Positions 8,533 through 17,889 are shown, numbered from the stretch's first letter. The stretch is DNA of 64,000 bases from JAMQKA01 sp043951865 (GCF_043951865.1 NZ_JBINJF010000017.1:39388-103387), one strand, 5' to 3'. The notes: generated from the sequence alone by a model not told the origin. Program-made: numbers and translations.

Positions 8533-9502
8533 GAACTGGATTAAGAATAATACCTATCACCATTCCCAATTTTGGGATCTCAAACAACTCGTGGAAAAAA
8601 AGGAGGAGCAGGATCTGACTATCTCTCTCTGCCTGCCCACCCTGAACGAGGAGAAGACGATCGGCAAGGAGGTGGTGATCTTCAAGTCGGAGCTGATGGA
8701 CCGATACCCGCTGCTGGATGAAATAGCGGTGATCGATTCCGGTTCCACGGATAAAACGTTGGAGATCGCAGAGGGATTTGGTGCCGACACGTACCTGGCA
8801 GACGACATTTTGCCCAACCTGGAAACCAAAAAAGGGAAGGGCGAGAACCTCTGGAAGGCGATATACCAGCTCAAGGGTGATATCATCGTGTATGTAGATG
8901 CGGACATCAGCAACATTCACCCACGCTTTGCCTACGGCCTGGTGGCCCCTCTTATTCAGCGACAGGAGATCCAGTACGTGAAAGCGTTCTACGATCGACC
9001 GCTGGCCGTATCCGGCGGCATTCGTCCCTCGGGTGGCGGGCGCGTGACCGAAATTTTGATCCGTCCCCTGTTTTCCCTGTTTTTCCCGGAACTGACCGGT
9101 ATCATCCAGCCGCTCTCCGGTGAATATGCAGTCCGGCGCGAGGTACTCGAACAGATTCACTTTCCGATCGGCTACGGTGTGGAGACCTCCCATCTCATCG
9201 ATGTGTACACCAGGTACGGGCTCGACGCTTTTGCCCAGACCGACCTTGACCAGCGGATTCATGAAAACAAGCCCACGCGCGCGCTCGGCAAGATGGCTTT
9301 CGGCATTCTGCAGACCTTCATAAAGCGGGCCAAGGCGCTGGATATCATCGAAGATATTGCCGATCACGAGACAATACTGCGGCAAACCCAGGCAGTGGAA
9401 GACTCCTACGGTCAGGAGGAGATCGAGATTGTGGAGGAAGAACGCCCCCCCATGATCGAGATTGAGGAATACCGGAAAAAATTTGACCGCAACCCCGAAT
9501 AG
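8519..9502 (+). CDS. gpgS: Glucosyl-3-phosphoglycerate synthase
   Basis: Family-2-type glycosyltransferase that makes glucosyl-3-phosphoglycerate from an NDP-glucose and 3-phosphoglycerate. This is the first step to glucosylglycerate, a compatible solute of salt- and nitrogen-stressed bacteria. About 327 residues show PTLNEE (40-45), IDSGSTDKT (72-80), the metal-binding DAD (127-129), the GpgS-typical SGGIRPSGGGRVTE and GVETSHLIDVYTRYGL. I start at GTG 8519 because a clean GGAGG lies 5 bp upstream; a TTG at 8504 is also open. The start overlaps the M20-like gene by 14 bp. Confidence 0.92.
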   Translation: MKKIKNWIKNNTYHHSQFWDLKQLVEKKEEQDLTISLCLPTLNEEKTIGKEVVIFKSELMDRYPLLDEIAVIDSGSTDKTLEIAEGFGADTYLADDILPNLETKKGKGENLWKAIYQLKGDIIVYVDADISNIHPRFAYGLVAPLIQRQEIQYVKAFYDRPLAVSGGIRPSGGGRVTEILIRPLFSLFFPELTGIIQPLSGEYAVRREVLEQIHFPIGYGVETSHLIDVYTRYGLDAFAQTDLDQRIHENKPTRALGKMAFGILQTFIKRAKALDIIEDIADHETILRQTQAVEDSYGQEEIEIVEEERPPMIEIEEYRKKFDRNPE

Positions 9503-9619
9503 TTCTCATCCCAACGGCATATCCTTCTCGCTGCATTTCGCCGAGAAAGGAGAACCATACCGGTGTGGTCGTGTTGGATCAAAACATTTGCAAACACTAA
9601 CTCCTAATCTGTTTAACCG

Positions 9620-10531
9620 ATGGACAAGGCGTTGCTAATCAGTCGTATCCGCGATCTTTCTTCTCCCATGGACCCCGTTCCAACGGAACAGCAGGCCCGG
9701 CTGCAGTCGCTTTCTGGTATCCACTCCGTGGCGTTCGATTTTTATGGCACCATGTTCCTCTCGGGCGTGGGGGATATTGGCATCGATGAGGAACAGAACA
9801 CAGAAAGCGTAGAGTTGTTCGGGCAGGCGTTGCAGGATACCGGCTTTACCCTGCGGGACGAAGAAGCACCGCTTACCGGACTTAAAACGTTTGACCGGGC
9901 GATCCGGGAGTATACAGAACTGCAGCAGTCCCGCGGTATAGACTATCCTGAGCCGGATATCGTGCTTATCTGGCATGAAGTGCTGGAGCACCTCATTGAA
10001 AACGATCTTGTAGAAGGAGCACTTGATCGCGCAACAGCACAACGCTTTGCCGTGGAGTATGAATTCCGGTTCAACGCTGTATGGCCGGTTCCCGATTTGA
10101 TGTCAACCCTTGAGTCGCTTCGGGAAAAACGATATATCCTCGGTATTATCTCCAATTCCCAGTTCTATACTCCCCTGGCGTTCCAGGCCTTGACAAATCG
10201 GGAGCTCACTTCAGTCGGCTTTGATAAGAATTTGCGGGTATGGTCATACCAGGCCAGTGTCAAAAAACCCTCTACCCATTTTTATGAACGCTTTTTGGAG
10301 GTCCTGAAGAACAAACACAACTTGCAGCCGGAACAGGTGCTCTATGTGGGTAACGACATGCTCAAGGATATCATGCCGGCCTCCGGGCTGGGCATGAAAA
10401 CCGCGCTGTTTGCCGGTGATGCCCGCTCATTGAAGCTCCGGCCCGAGGATCCACGCTGTGCCGATGTCAAGCCGGACCTGATGATCACCAACCTGGGGCA
10501 GATTACGGAGTGCCTGGGGATGGCCGTCTGA
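9620..10531 (+). CDS. HAD-family hydrolase, candidate sugar-phosphate phosphatase
   Basis: 303 residues of the haloacid dehalogenase superfamily. Motif I reads AFDFYGTMF (about residues 35-43), followed by an alpha-helical cap (about 50-150). Motif II is GIISNSQF, motif III the Lys of VKKPSTHFYERF, and motif IV LYVGNDMLKDIMPA. It follows gpgS by 117 bp on the same strand. A phosphatase is needed to convert glucosyl-3-phosphoglycerate into glucosylglycerate, and this protein is the obvious local candidate. It is not the usual GpgP/MpgP subfamily as far as I can tell, so substrate is inference. Confidence 0.8.
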   Translation: MDKALLISRIRDLSSPMDPVPTEQQARLQSLSGIHSVAFDFYGTMFLSGVGDIGIDEEQNTESVELFGQALQDTGFTLRDEEAPLTGLKTFDRAIREYTELQQSRGIDYPEPDIVLIWHEVLEHLIENDLVEGALDRATAQRFAVEYEFRFNAVWPVPDLMSTLESLREKRYILGIISNSQFYTPLAFQALTNRELTSVGFDKNLRVWSYQASVKKPSTHFYERFLEVLKNKHNLQPEQVLYVGNDMLKDIMPASGLGMKTALFAGDARSLKLRPEDPRCADVKPDLMITNLGQITECLGMAV

Positions 10532-10676
10532 AAATGGGAGAAACATAACGACATTGCGCTTAACGGGCGCGCGAATTGGTGTTAATTCATCTCCAGTTTA
10601 GTATTTGTCGCCAGTACCCTTAATACGAGCAGGCCCGGGCTAGGCGCGTCCCCTTCTTGAAGCTTAAAACAAATAA

Positions 10677-10966
10677 TTACCCGATTTTGTATTTCAGCAT
10701 TTCCAATCCATCAATGAACCGAAAGTCTTTTCTGTTCTTAGATAACAAAGGAATATCAAGAAATAGGGCAGTGGATGCTATGAACATATCTGGAATTAAT
10801 ACTCCATGGCTCAACCGGTAGTTTTAAAAAAATTCAACCGCTGTTTGAGAAACTGAGCTGTCGAGTTGAATAATCTCAAAGTCAATTAAGAACTCTTGTA
10901 GAGATTCAAATTCAGGTCTCGGTAAATTATTTGGTATAACAATATTTTGAGCTGATTTTCCCTCTG
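10677..10966 (-). pseudogene. Degenerate PIN-domain (VapC-type) toxin
   Basis: Translating the minus strand gives a recognisable C-terminal half of a PIN ribonuclease. It reads FESLQEFLIDFEIIQLD, an in-frame TAA, then NYRLSHGVLIPDMFIAST and ALFLDIPLLSKNRKDF, ending at a TAA at 10679-10677. The order matches VapC toxins, including the conserved IPD and the NRKDF/RNxxDF segment. The internal stop and the absence of an N-terminal VDTN-like motif in frame show it is broken. The rest of the 10532-11195 gap holds no intact gene. Confidence 0.7.
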
Positions 10967-11195
10967 TCTTTTATGTGAGTACCCCTTACAGGTTAGTCTC
11001 AAAAACCTTGCAGCGAGGTCTTTCCGCTCATCACCTTTCAGTGTGCAGTCAACCATAACCATTCGGATTTACCGGATACTGATATTGCAGATTAACCACA
11101 GCGTAGTTGTTCAAACAGCATCTCCACATGATCTATCCGTGTAGATTGGCCTGATCGGTGGTATCCGCGTTCTGCAGTAACGGCCGAAATCCGGG

Positions 11196-11516
11196 CTAGG
11201 AAGAAGTATCCCTTAAAATTTTCTGGGCCTCGTCCAGCATATCAGTCCATTTCTCTTGCTCCGTATCAATATTCGGAAGTGCTTTATACGCCTTGTAGAC
11301 GGCAGCATAATATCTTTTTTCGCGCTTGTTGCCTTCTTTCATCCTGTTTTCAGAGGGCGTTCCGTCAAAAATGATCCGCTTTTTAACCTCCTGTAACAGC
11401 TGTCTCCGCGTCTTCTGCCCGGAGTTCCCCTCCTCTTCCATAAGTGAACCTACCTGGGCAACATACCACTCCAATCGCTCATCAATCGATTTATTCATCC
11501 ATTCTTCTTTTGTCAT
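11196..11516 (-). CDS. Hypothetical protein
   Basis: 106 residues, strongly charged, predicted helical and cytosolic, without signal peptide or membrane span. Tryptophans are spaced along it (MTKEEWMNKSIDERLEWYV near the start, EKWTDMLDEAQKILRD near the end). I recognise no family. It stands alone between the VapC remnant and a divergently oriented lipoprotein gene. Codon use and an ATG start make it a plausible small gene, but there is no independent support. Confidence 0.55.
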   Translation of the reverse strand: MTKEEWMNKSIDERLEWYVAQVGSLMEEEGNSGQKTRRQLLQEVKKRIIFDGTPSENRMKEGNKREKRYYAAVYKAYKALPNIDTEQEKWTDMLDEAQKILRDTSS

Positions 11517-11767
11517 TACTTCAGATAACCTTGTTCAACTTACTGTTCATATCAGTAATATAGTTACAGCAAATATGCGGGGTGTATTATTCCATGACGA
11601 CACAAACCCGGGAAAAGGAACTGATCCCTAAGGCCAGCCGATGTATTACATTTGATATCGGATCTGAATCCTTTTCAACAGCTTTTACAGCCCGAAATTA
11701 ATCGGAAATTAACTCCCGTGCGGATGCTCCCGGAATCCAGGGCGCACAGACCCGCTGTCATTGAGCC

Positions 11768-12145
11768 ATGCAATCCACTAAAAGACCACTTAGCTACGCG
11801 CTGTTAATTTTGACAATCAATTTTGCCGGCTGTTCCGGGAACCTCTTTGATATACACGGGGAGAACGACGACATCGCTGTGGAGGTTACCGATAACGCAC
11901 TGCTTGTTCAGAACAGGTTTTTAGAACCGATCTACTATTTTGCCGTTGAATCAAATCTATCTATGCTGATACTTTGGGCGCCCATCTCTTCAGACAGTAA
12001 CCGGATCGATCCCCTTCACACGGTCAAGATCGAGTTCAACGATGTCTATGGGTACGCCCCGGGAAATCGCATCTTATTTTACCACTGGCACGGAGAAGAC
12101 CCGGATCAAGGCGAAATACTGAGCAAAACCATCGATACGGGTTGA
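11768..12145 (+). CDS. Small hypothetical lipoprotein
   Basis: 125 residues. The N-terminus is a lipoprotein signal (basic start, hydrophobic LLILTINFAGC with Cys about residue 22). The mature region is about 100 residues of probable beta structure (IAVEVTDNALLVQN, IYYFAVESNLSMLILW, TVKIEFNDVYGY). No family is recognised. It is convergent with the GH13 phosphorylase gene, the stops being 2 bp apart. The 250 bp upstream hold no recognised feature. Confidence 0.65.
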   Translation: MQSTKRPLSYALLILTINFAGCSGNLFDIHGENDDIAVEVTDNALLVQNRFLEPIYYFAVESNLSMLILWAPISSDSNRIDPLHTVKIEFNDVYGYAPGNRILFYHWHGEDPDQGEILSKTIDTG

Positions 12146-12147
12146 AA

Positions 12148-13923
12148 TCAATCTCCCTCCGGCGGTACCAGCCAAACTGTTTCAAAAGGTTCCAGCAAAA
12201 GCGTGCCATCGCCACCCCGCTCGCTGTCGCTCAAAAGATCCTTCCACGAACGCTGAGATGGGGGAAGCGGCAGCAGCTCGCGGTCCACACTCAACGAATC
12301 TCCGGTAACATTGCTGACCGCAACAACAGCCTCGCTTTCGTCCAGGGCTGTTCGCTTTATTACAAACAGGTTGGCTCCGCAGTCATATACCTTCTGCGGC
12401 GCATCGGGATGGAAAGCCGGGTGTTCTCCCCGAACCCGGAGCATCTCCCTGTATTTCTGCATAACCTGGTGCGTGGTGGTCGATTCATCCTCCAACCGGT
12501 CGACCAGCTCTTCATACTCCCACTGCATTCGGTTGATAGCTCGTTTATGTCCCGTTGATACGGCTTCCCCGGTGTTGTTCTCGGTCGCTGTAAGATTGTG
12601 GAAATAGATCCCCGGCACCCCTTTAAATGCCAGCATAATGGCCTGCGAGCAGAGGTACCGCTTCACCTGTACTGTCTTTTCTTCGGTACCCGGAACGGAG
12701 AACGCGTCGAAATAGGTGATGTTCAGCTCGTAGGGACTTTCACTGCCGTCCTCGTTTTTTTTGTACGAGACAAAACCTTCCCGCTTAAATACCTCCTCAA
12801 TCATAACGTCAAATTCCTCGTCGGGAACCAGTCCCTCCAGCGGGCGAACGCCGATGCCATCGTGCGAGGCTGTAAAATTCATGAAATAGCACCCTTTTTT
12901 AACCCCCTCAAGCCGGGAGGCCCACTCGGTCAGATATCGGGAATTTTCCGTTAAAATGGCATGCAAAAGCAGCGGTGGCAGGCTGAATTGATACACCATG
13001 TGGGCTTCATCCTCTCCGTTGCCGAAGTAACTTATATTCTCCTCGTGTGGCACATTTGTTTCCGTAACAAGCGTTACGTGCGGTGCCACCTCGTCAACCA
13101 GGGTACGAAACAGTTTTACCACTTCATGCGTCTCAGGCCGGTGAATACAGTTGGTGCCAAGCTGTTTCCACAGGTACGCGATCGCATCGAGCCGCACAAT
13201 CTGTATGCCCTTTGAAAGGTAGAACAGGAAAATATCGAGGTATTCAAAAAGAACATCCGGATTGGAAAAGTCGACATCCACCTGGTCCTCGCTGAAGGTG
13301 GTCCAGACACAGCGATTCCCCTTGTCGGTCTGTACCGGCGTCAGCAGCGGGGAATTGCGGGGACGGGTTACCTGCGAGATATCAAGATCCGGATCGACAT
13401 CGATAAAATAATCTTTGCCCGGTCTTCTGTTCTCTTTAAAATTTTGAAACCAGTCGCTGTACCGCGAGGCGTGATTGATCACCAGGTCGCCCATCAACCG
13501 GTACTTTTCTGAAAGCTTCCCGATATGATCCCAGCTGCCAAGGTCTTCCCGCACCTTCTTGTAGTCGATGACCGAGAATCCCCCATCGGAAGAGCTCGGG
13601 AAAAACGGGAGTATGTGAACCGAGGTCACGGAATCACCCACGTACCGTTCCAGAAACTCATGCAGAATTTTGAGGCGCGGTTCTGCGGGACGGTTAAGGT
13701 CCCGCAGCACATCGCCATAGGTGATCAGGATCGAGTCCTTCTCGGACCATTTGTCGCGGTCGGTCTCCGGAACATCAATTTTGGGCTTGTACTCCCGGAT
13801 CATCGACTTGAGTCGTTCTACACACGCCCCGGCTTGCTCTTCACCGTAAATTTTTCTGAAGTGCGATGCAAAATCGTTATGTAGTTCCAACTGTTCTGTA
13901 TCGTTTTTTGATATATCGGCCAA
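12148..13923 (-). CDS. GH13 subfamily 18 sugar phosphorylase, probably glucosylglycerate phosphorylase
   Basis: 591-residue alpha-glucosyl phosphorylase of the sucrose-phosphorylase group, which cleaves an alpha-glucoside with phosphate to alpha-glucose 1-phosphate. The (beta/alpha)8 barrel shows HILPFFPSSSDGGFSVIDY (about 103-121), the nucleophile D246 in VRLDAIAYLW, the acid/base E288 in VTETN and FTASHDGIG (H354/D355). A C-terminal beta domain follows. The family holds enzymes for sucrose, sucrose 6'-phosphate and glucosylglycerate. The RLDAIAYLWK and TETNVPHEENISYFG pattern fits the latter two, and nearby gpgS argues for glucosylglycerate. It lies on the opposite strand, so it is regulated separately. 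Confidence 0.82.
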   Translation of the reverse strand: MADISKNDTEQLELHNDFASHFRKIYGEEQAGACVERLKSMIREYKPKIDVPETDRDKWSEKDSILITYGDVLRDLNRPAEPRLKILHEFLERYVGDSVTSVHILPFFPSSSDGGFSVIDYKKVREDLGSWDHIGKLSEKYRLMGDLVINHASRYSDWFQNFKENRRPGKDYFIDVDPDLDISQVTRPRNSPLLTPVQTDKGNRCVWTTFSEDQVDVDFSNPDVLFEYLDIFLFYLSKGIQIVRLDAIAYLWKQLGTNCIHRPETHEVVKLFRTLVDEVAPHVTLVTETNVPHEENISYFGNGEDEAHMVYQFSLPPLLLHAILTENSRYLTEWASRLEGVKKGCYFMNFTASHDGIGVRPLEGLVPDEEFDVMIEEVFKREGFVSYKKNEDGSESPYELNITYFDAFSVPGTEEKTVQVKRYLCSQAIMLAFKGVPGIYFHNLTATENNTGEAVSTGHKRAINRMQWEYEELVDRLEDESTTTHQVMQKYREMLRVRGEHPAFHPDAPQKVYDCGANLFVIKRTALDESEAVVAVSNVTGDSLSVDRELLPLPPSQRSWKDLLSDSERGGDGTLLLEPFETVWLVPPEGD

Positions 13924-14163
13924 TATCAGAGATTCATTTTCGGTTCAAATCAATTCCAAATTTAAGAAATTGATTTTTAAAAGTAAGGGGGATTAAAGCG
14001 GCTATTCCGACTGGTATCTGCGCTTATGTAATCCTGTTTGGCAAGTAGAATATCCGGCAAAAAAATTGGGCTCCGAAAGAGTTATGCATCCCCCATCAGG
14101 AATGCTTAAATTTAAGCTTTAGCATTCTCAGGGATCGTAAAATTTTAACCGTACACAAGCTTA

Positions 14164-15471
14164 ATGGACCGCGAAGCATTTCAAGAACGATTCGGACTCA
14201 TCGGTGAATCTACTGCGCTCAAACAGGTTATCGACAAGACGGTTCAGGTTGCCGATACCGATATTACCATCTTATTACAGGGCGAAAGCGGCGTCGGCAA
14301 AGACGTTACAGCCCGCGCGATCCACGCCATCAGCAAGCGTAAAAACAACGACCTCGTAATCGTAAACTGCGGGGCGATACCGGAAGGCATCATCGAAAGC
14401 GAGCTGTTCGGCCATGAACGAGGTGCTTTTACCGGAGCCCATGAGGCGCGAGAAGGATACTTCGAAAAAGCGAACGGCGGCACCATTTTTTTGGATGAGA
14501 TCGGGGACACCCCGAAGAATGTACAGGTTAAACTGCTCCGCGTGCTGGAAAGCGGCGAATATTTTCGGGTGGGTTCAAGCAAACTGAAAAAGACCGATGT
14601 TCGTGTTATCGCCGCGACCAATAAGGATCTTTGGGAGCACGTACAAAATGGTGAATTTCGTGAAGATCTCTACTACCGACTCGATACGGTCAAGATCAAG
14701 CTGCCGCCGCTGCGCGAACGCCCCGATGATATCATCCCGATTTTCCGCAAATTTGTAACCGAATTTTCCGCTAAATATGACTCCGTGTTCAAGGGGTTTT
14801 CTGACGAGGCGAAGGAGCTGTTGACCTCCTATCGGTGGCCGGGTAATGTGCGGGAGCTGCGGAACGTGGCAGAACAGCTGGTAGTGCTGGAAAAGTCTCA
14901 GTTTATCGACACCGAAACCCTGAAAAAATACCTGAAAGGTCGCCAGCATGCGGGATCGCCCGACAACCTGCCGGTGCTTTCCGGTGATTCCAAGCAGTCC
15001 GGCGGACCGGAGTCTTCTTTTGGAAAAGCCGATCGCGAGCTGGTCTACCGGGCGCTTGTTGAACTGCGAAGCGAAATCAGCGACATGAAAAAGATGCTTG
15101 CCACCTTTCTCTATGGTACCTTCTCCGGCCGCCAGCTCAAGGCGTTGCCCCAAAATATCCAGAGCGAGGTGGAACACTCCAATATGTCGGATATCGATTT
15201 CGGTGACGAGCCGGAAGAAGCCGGGACCCTGGGCGTGCAGAACTTTGCCGAAGCCGATATTTCGGAAGAGGATGAACCTGAAGAGGAGATTACCACTGAA
15301 TTTCAGCGGTTTTTTAATGGAGATCGCATCCCCTCGATCGAAAAGACAGAGCAGTTCCTGATTGAACAGGCATTAAAAAAATTTGACGGCAACCGCCGCA
15401 AAGCGTCTGAAGCGCTGGGAATCAGCGAGCGCACGCTCTACAGGAAACTGGACCAGTATGGACTTGACTAG
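14164..15471 (+). CDS. Sigma-54-dependent transcriptional activator without N-terminal sensory domain
   Basis: 435-residue bacterial enhancer-binding protein. The AAA+ domain begins almost at residue 1, with Walker A GESGVGK (40-46) and GAFTGA (87-92), the loop that contacts sigma-54. A ~120-residue linker rich in acidic residues follows, then a Fis-type helix-turn-helix at the C-terminus (NRRKASEALGISERTLYRKL). There is no receiver, GAF or PAS domain, so its control must come from partners or expression level. LptE follows immediately (110 bp to its start). I found no clear -24/-12 site in this window, so its targets are unknown. Confidence 0.93.
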   Translation: MDREAFQERFGLIGESTALKQVIDKTVQVADTDITILLQGESGVGKDVTARAIHAISKRKNNDLVIVNCGAIPEGIIESELFGHERGAFTGAHEAREGYFEKANGGTIFLDEIGDTPKNVQVKLLRVLESGEYFRVGSSKLKKTDVRVIAATNKDLWEHVQNGEFREDLYYRLDTVKIKLPPLRERPDDIIPIFRKFVTEFSAKYDSVFKGFSDEAKELLTSYRWPGNVRELRNVAEQLVVLEKSQFIDTETLKKYLKGRQHAGSPDNLPVLSGDSKQSGGPESSFGKADRELVYRALVELRSEISDMKKMLATFLYGTFSGRQLKALPQNIQSEVEHSNMSDIDFGDEPEEAGTLGVQNFAEADISEEDEPEEEITTEFQRFFNGDRIPSIEKTEQFLIEQALKKFDGNRRKASEALGISERTLYRKLDQYGLD

Positions 15472-15580
15472 CCCCCAATGCACTACAGCTTCTTCAATGA
15501 TGAATAACGATAAAACAGCTGTCTCTTCTACCGTTCAACTACCCGACGCCTCGGGGCGGCCGAAGTACATTCCGGACCGC

Positions 15581-16093
15581 ATGCGGAAGATCGTTGTTCT
15601 CCTTATGCTCTGTATCCTGCCCTTTTCCCTTGCGGGATGCTACAGCTACAGTTTTACCGGTACCTCCATCCCCGAGGGGGTCAACTCCATCTATATACCG
15701 TTTTTTGCCGACCAGTCGAACAGCAGCATCGGCAATTTGAGCGATCAGCTTAACCAGGTGCTCATTGAGCGGTTTGTCAATCAAACAAGACTGCAGCTAG
15801 CCAATTCCAGAAGCGATGCCGACGCGGTTCTCGAGGGACAGATTATAAACTACACCAACCAGCCTTTTAGTGTTACCGGAGAGGAGGAGACTTCCCAAAA
15901 CCAGGTGACCGTCACGGTGCGTGCCACCTATCAATATACCAGTGAAGAGCAGCCGGAATGGAATCAGCAGTTTTCGGGGCAGGCTACCTACGATCCCAAC
16001 GAGAATCCGATTGAAGGCGAAGAAATTGCCGCCGCTGAAGCGATCGAACAAGTGGTCAATAACATGTTTAACGACGCAGTCAGCGACTGGTAA
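15581..16093 (+). CDS. lptE: LptE-like LPS-assembly lipoprotein
   Basis: 170 residues matching the LptE family, the lipoprotein that plugs LptD and helps insert lipopolysaccharide in the outer membrane. The start at 15581 places a lipoprotein signal correctly (MRKIVVLLMLCILPFSLAGC, Cys20). Further upstream in-frame starts would put ~66 unlikely residues before it and overlap the activator gene. The body shows the family pattern YSFTGTSIPEGVNSIYIPFF, then NQVLIERFVNQTRLQLA and late YDPNENPIEGEEIA. LptC and an OstA-type protein lie near 53-55 kb. Confidence 0.88.
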   Translation: MRKIVVLLMLCILPFSLAGCYSYSFTGTSIPEGVNSIYIPFFADQSNSSIGNLSDQLNQVLIERFVNQTRLQLANSRSDADAVLEGQIINYTNQPFSVTGEEETSQNQVTVTVRATYQYTSEEQPEWNQQFSGQATYDPNENPIEGEEIAAAEAIEQVVNNMFNDAVSDW

Positions 16094-16263
16094 CATCAAA
16101 CGTAGATCCGGATCTCAAAATATGTTGATTGTTATCTGATGCTGTTTGTATTATTGGGATCCCTTGTATTGCCGTTGGGAGGTGAACAACTGTATTTCCC
16201 GGCATAAGACATGCTCCACCCGGCCTGTGAGATTATAACTATCGACTCAAACAATCATACCCC

Positions 16264-16902
16264 ATGGCGGATTTTCCTTTCAACATACCACAGTCACTTG
16301 CTAACTATGCCGAGCAGTTTGAAGATGATCCGCTGAAAAGTACGAACAGGCTCAAAAAACACCTCGAAAGCCGGGGACCGGATGCCGTCGGGCACTTCCT
16401 GCTGGCCTGGTTCTACCACCTCAAGGGACGCAGCGACCTGGCTGTTGAGCAGGCACTGAAGGCGAAGGCGTATGCCCCGGGCAGCCCGTTCCTGGAAAAA
16501 TTGCACTATTATATGTCTCATCCAGACACCTTTGCCGCCTGGACACCTGAGCATATTTCTGAATATTCATCCCAAAAATACCGGCCACAAAAAGGACCTG
16601 AACCGATTTTAGATCTCGACAACTTGATTGCCCGGTTATCAGAGGTTGACTCCGAACCTATCTCCATATCGGAACGTGAAACCAAACTCAGATCTCACCC
16701 GGTCAGGTCAAAAGACGAGGATGAGGTTGATGACATCGCCTCTGAAACGCTGGCAAAAATTCATGAAACGCAGGGAAAAACCGAAGCTGCAATCCGTACC
16801 TACGAACGCTTAAAACGGCTGAATAGCGACAAAAAAACGTACTACGATGAGCAGATCGAACGCCTGAAAAAGCAGTTGAACGCATCAGACGAAGAGGAGT
16901 AA
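16264..16902 (+). CDS. TPR-like helical-repeat protein
   Basis: 212 residues, cytosolic, no signal. An N-terminal helical pair resembles a tetratricopeptide unit (HFLLAWFYHLKGRSDLAVEQ, then ALKAKAYAPGSPFLEKL, about 45-78). A second TPR-like unit lies near the C-terminus (DDIASETLAKIHETQGKTEA, then AIRTYERLKRLNSD, about 155-190). The stretch between is charged and probably disordered. Such proteins are common in Bacteroidota/Balneolota without known function. It follows lptE by 170 bp and converges with the MBL hydrolase gene (11 bp between stops). Confidence 0.78.
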   Translation: MADFPFNIPQSLANYAEQFEDDPLKSTNRLKKHLESRGPDAVGHFLLAWFYHLKGRSDLAVEQALKAKAYAPGSPFLEKLHYYMSHPDTFAAWTPEHISEYSSQKYRPQKGPEPILDLDNLIARLSEVDSEPISISERETKLRSHPVRSKDEDEVDDIASETLAKIHETQGKTEAAIRTYERLKRLNSDKKTYYDEQIERLKKQLNASDEEE

Positions 16903-16913
16903 CTTCTCTCCTG

Positions 16914-17549
16914 CTATCCTTTTATAAACGGGTTGTTCGCCTTTTCATGGCCCACTGTTGTTTTAGGTCCATGTCCCGGGTAGATCTCCGTGTCGTCTGG
17001 CAGACTGTAGAGTTGCGTTCTGATGGAATGTTCCAGCGTGTTGAAGTCGCCCTTGTAAAGATCCGTGCGACCGATCCCCTCCCGGAAGAGTGTATCGCCC
17101 GCTATGAGCTTTCCCTCTACAGGCAGGTACAGCACAACGTGGTCGGGCGCGTGTCCCGGTGTGTACCGCACATCAAAAGTAAATGGACCCAATTTCCAGT
17201 TTTCTGATATCGGCAGCCGGCTCGGAACTGTCTCAATCGGTTCCACGTCAAAACCAAACATCTGGGCCTGGGAGGAATAGTTTTCCCACAGGTAGCGGTC
17301 TTTGTCGCTCAGGTAAACCGGAACCTCGAACTCCTTCAACACCCGGTTTAAGCCCAGAATGTGATCGACATGAGCGTGTGTTAATACGATTGCCTGCAGC
17401 GTCCCGGATTGACTTGCCAGCTCTTTTTTGCACTCGTTGAATTCAGATTCCTCATAAAATCCGGGATCAACAAGGATCGCTGCATTATCCCTTGTCAGCA
17501 GGTATGTGTTTTCGGCAAAGGGTCCGACGTTGTATTGGTATAGCTGCAT
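16914..17549 (-). CDS. MBL-fold hydrolase, glyoxalase II-like
   Basis: 211-residue metallo-beta-lactamase-fold enzyme. The metal ligands are all visible: THAHVDH (H58, H60, D62, H63), YTPGHAPDHV, IAGDTLFREGIGRTDL and YPGHGPKT. The spacing and short length match the YcbL/glyoxalase-II-like group, which hydrolyses glutathione or related thioesters; the true substrate is unknown. It lacks the rhodanese domains of the fusion protein at 30.2 kb. It is cytosolic, a single-gene unit upstream of rpmE2's terminator. Confidence 0.88.
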   Translation of the reverse strand: MQLYQYNVGPFAENTYLLTRDNAAILVDPGFYEESEFNECKKELASQSGTLQAIVLTHAHVDHILGLNRVLKEFEVPVYLSDKDRYLWENYSSQAQMFGFDVEPIETVPSRLPISENWKLGPFTFDVRYTPGHAPDHVVLYLPVEGKLIAGDTLFREGIGRTDLYKGDFNTLEHSIRTQLYSLPDDTEIYPGHGPKTTVGHEKANNPFIKG

Positions 17550-17613
17550 TGTTCAGTTATGTATTGATCGGTGCGGGGTATAAGTGGACGGGGTTATTCT
17601 TCCGGTTCGGCCA

Positions 17614-17650
17614 ATAAAAAAAGGATGCAGAAACGAGTCCTGCACCCTTC
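17614..17650 (-). terminator. Intrinsic terminator of rpmE2
   Basis: On the minus strand, GGTGCAG and CTGCATCC form a stem (one G-U pair) around GACTCGTTT, followed by TTTTTTT. It lies 24 bp downstream of the L31 stop. Confidence 0.75.
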
Positions 17651-17673
17651 AGTATCGCTCTGAAATAGAAAAC

Positions 17674-17889
17674 CTAATCTTTGTTGCCGTAGCGCTTGTG
17701 GAAGCGGTCGATACGGTCGGCTTTTTTCTGAACTTTCAGGTTGTCGGTATAGAACGGATGGTTTTTGGAATCGACTTCGCTGCGGTAAACGCCATCTTCG
17801 GTGTCAAGCGTGCTGCGTGTCTTGAATTCGCTGCCATCACTCATAACAACCGTAATTTCGTGATAGTCGGGGTGAATTCCTTTTTTCAT
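17674..17889 (-). CDS. rpmE2: 50S ribosomal protein L31, type B
   Basis: 71-residue L31 (MKKGIHPDYHEITVVMSDG) with the conserved HPFYTDN and KADRIDRFHKRYG tail. It lacks the CxxC zinc ligands of type A L31, so it is the zinc-independent paralogue. In many bacteria that form replaces the zinc-binding one under zinc limitation, but here it may be the only copy and no Zur-like site is evident upstream. It is followed by its own terminator. Confidence 0.96.
   Translation of the reverse strand: MKKGIHPDYHEITVVMSDGSEFKTRSTLDTEDGVYRSEVDSKNHPFYTDNLKVQKKADRIDRFHKRYGNKD

Noticed and set aside
14041..14163. Possible sigma-54 promoter upstream of the enhancer-binding protein gene
   Set aside because: No TGGC-N8-GC pair with correct spacing could be found here, nor convincingly at other gene starts in the window.
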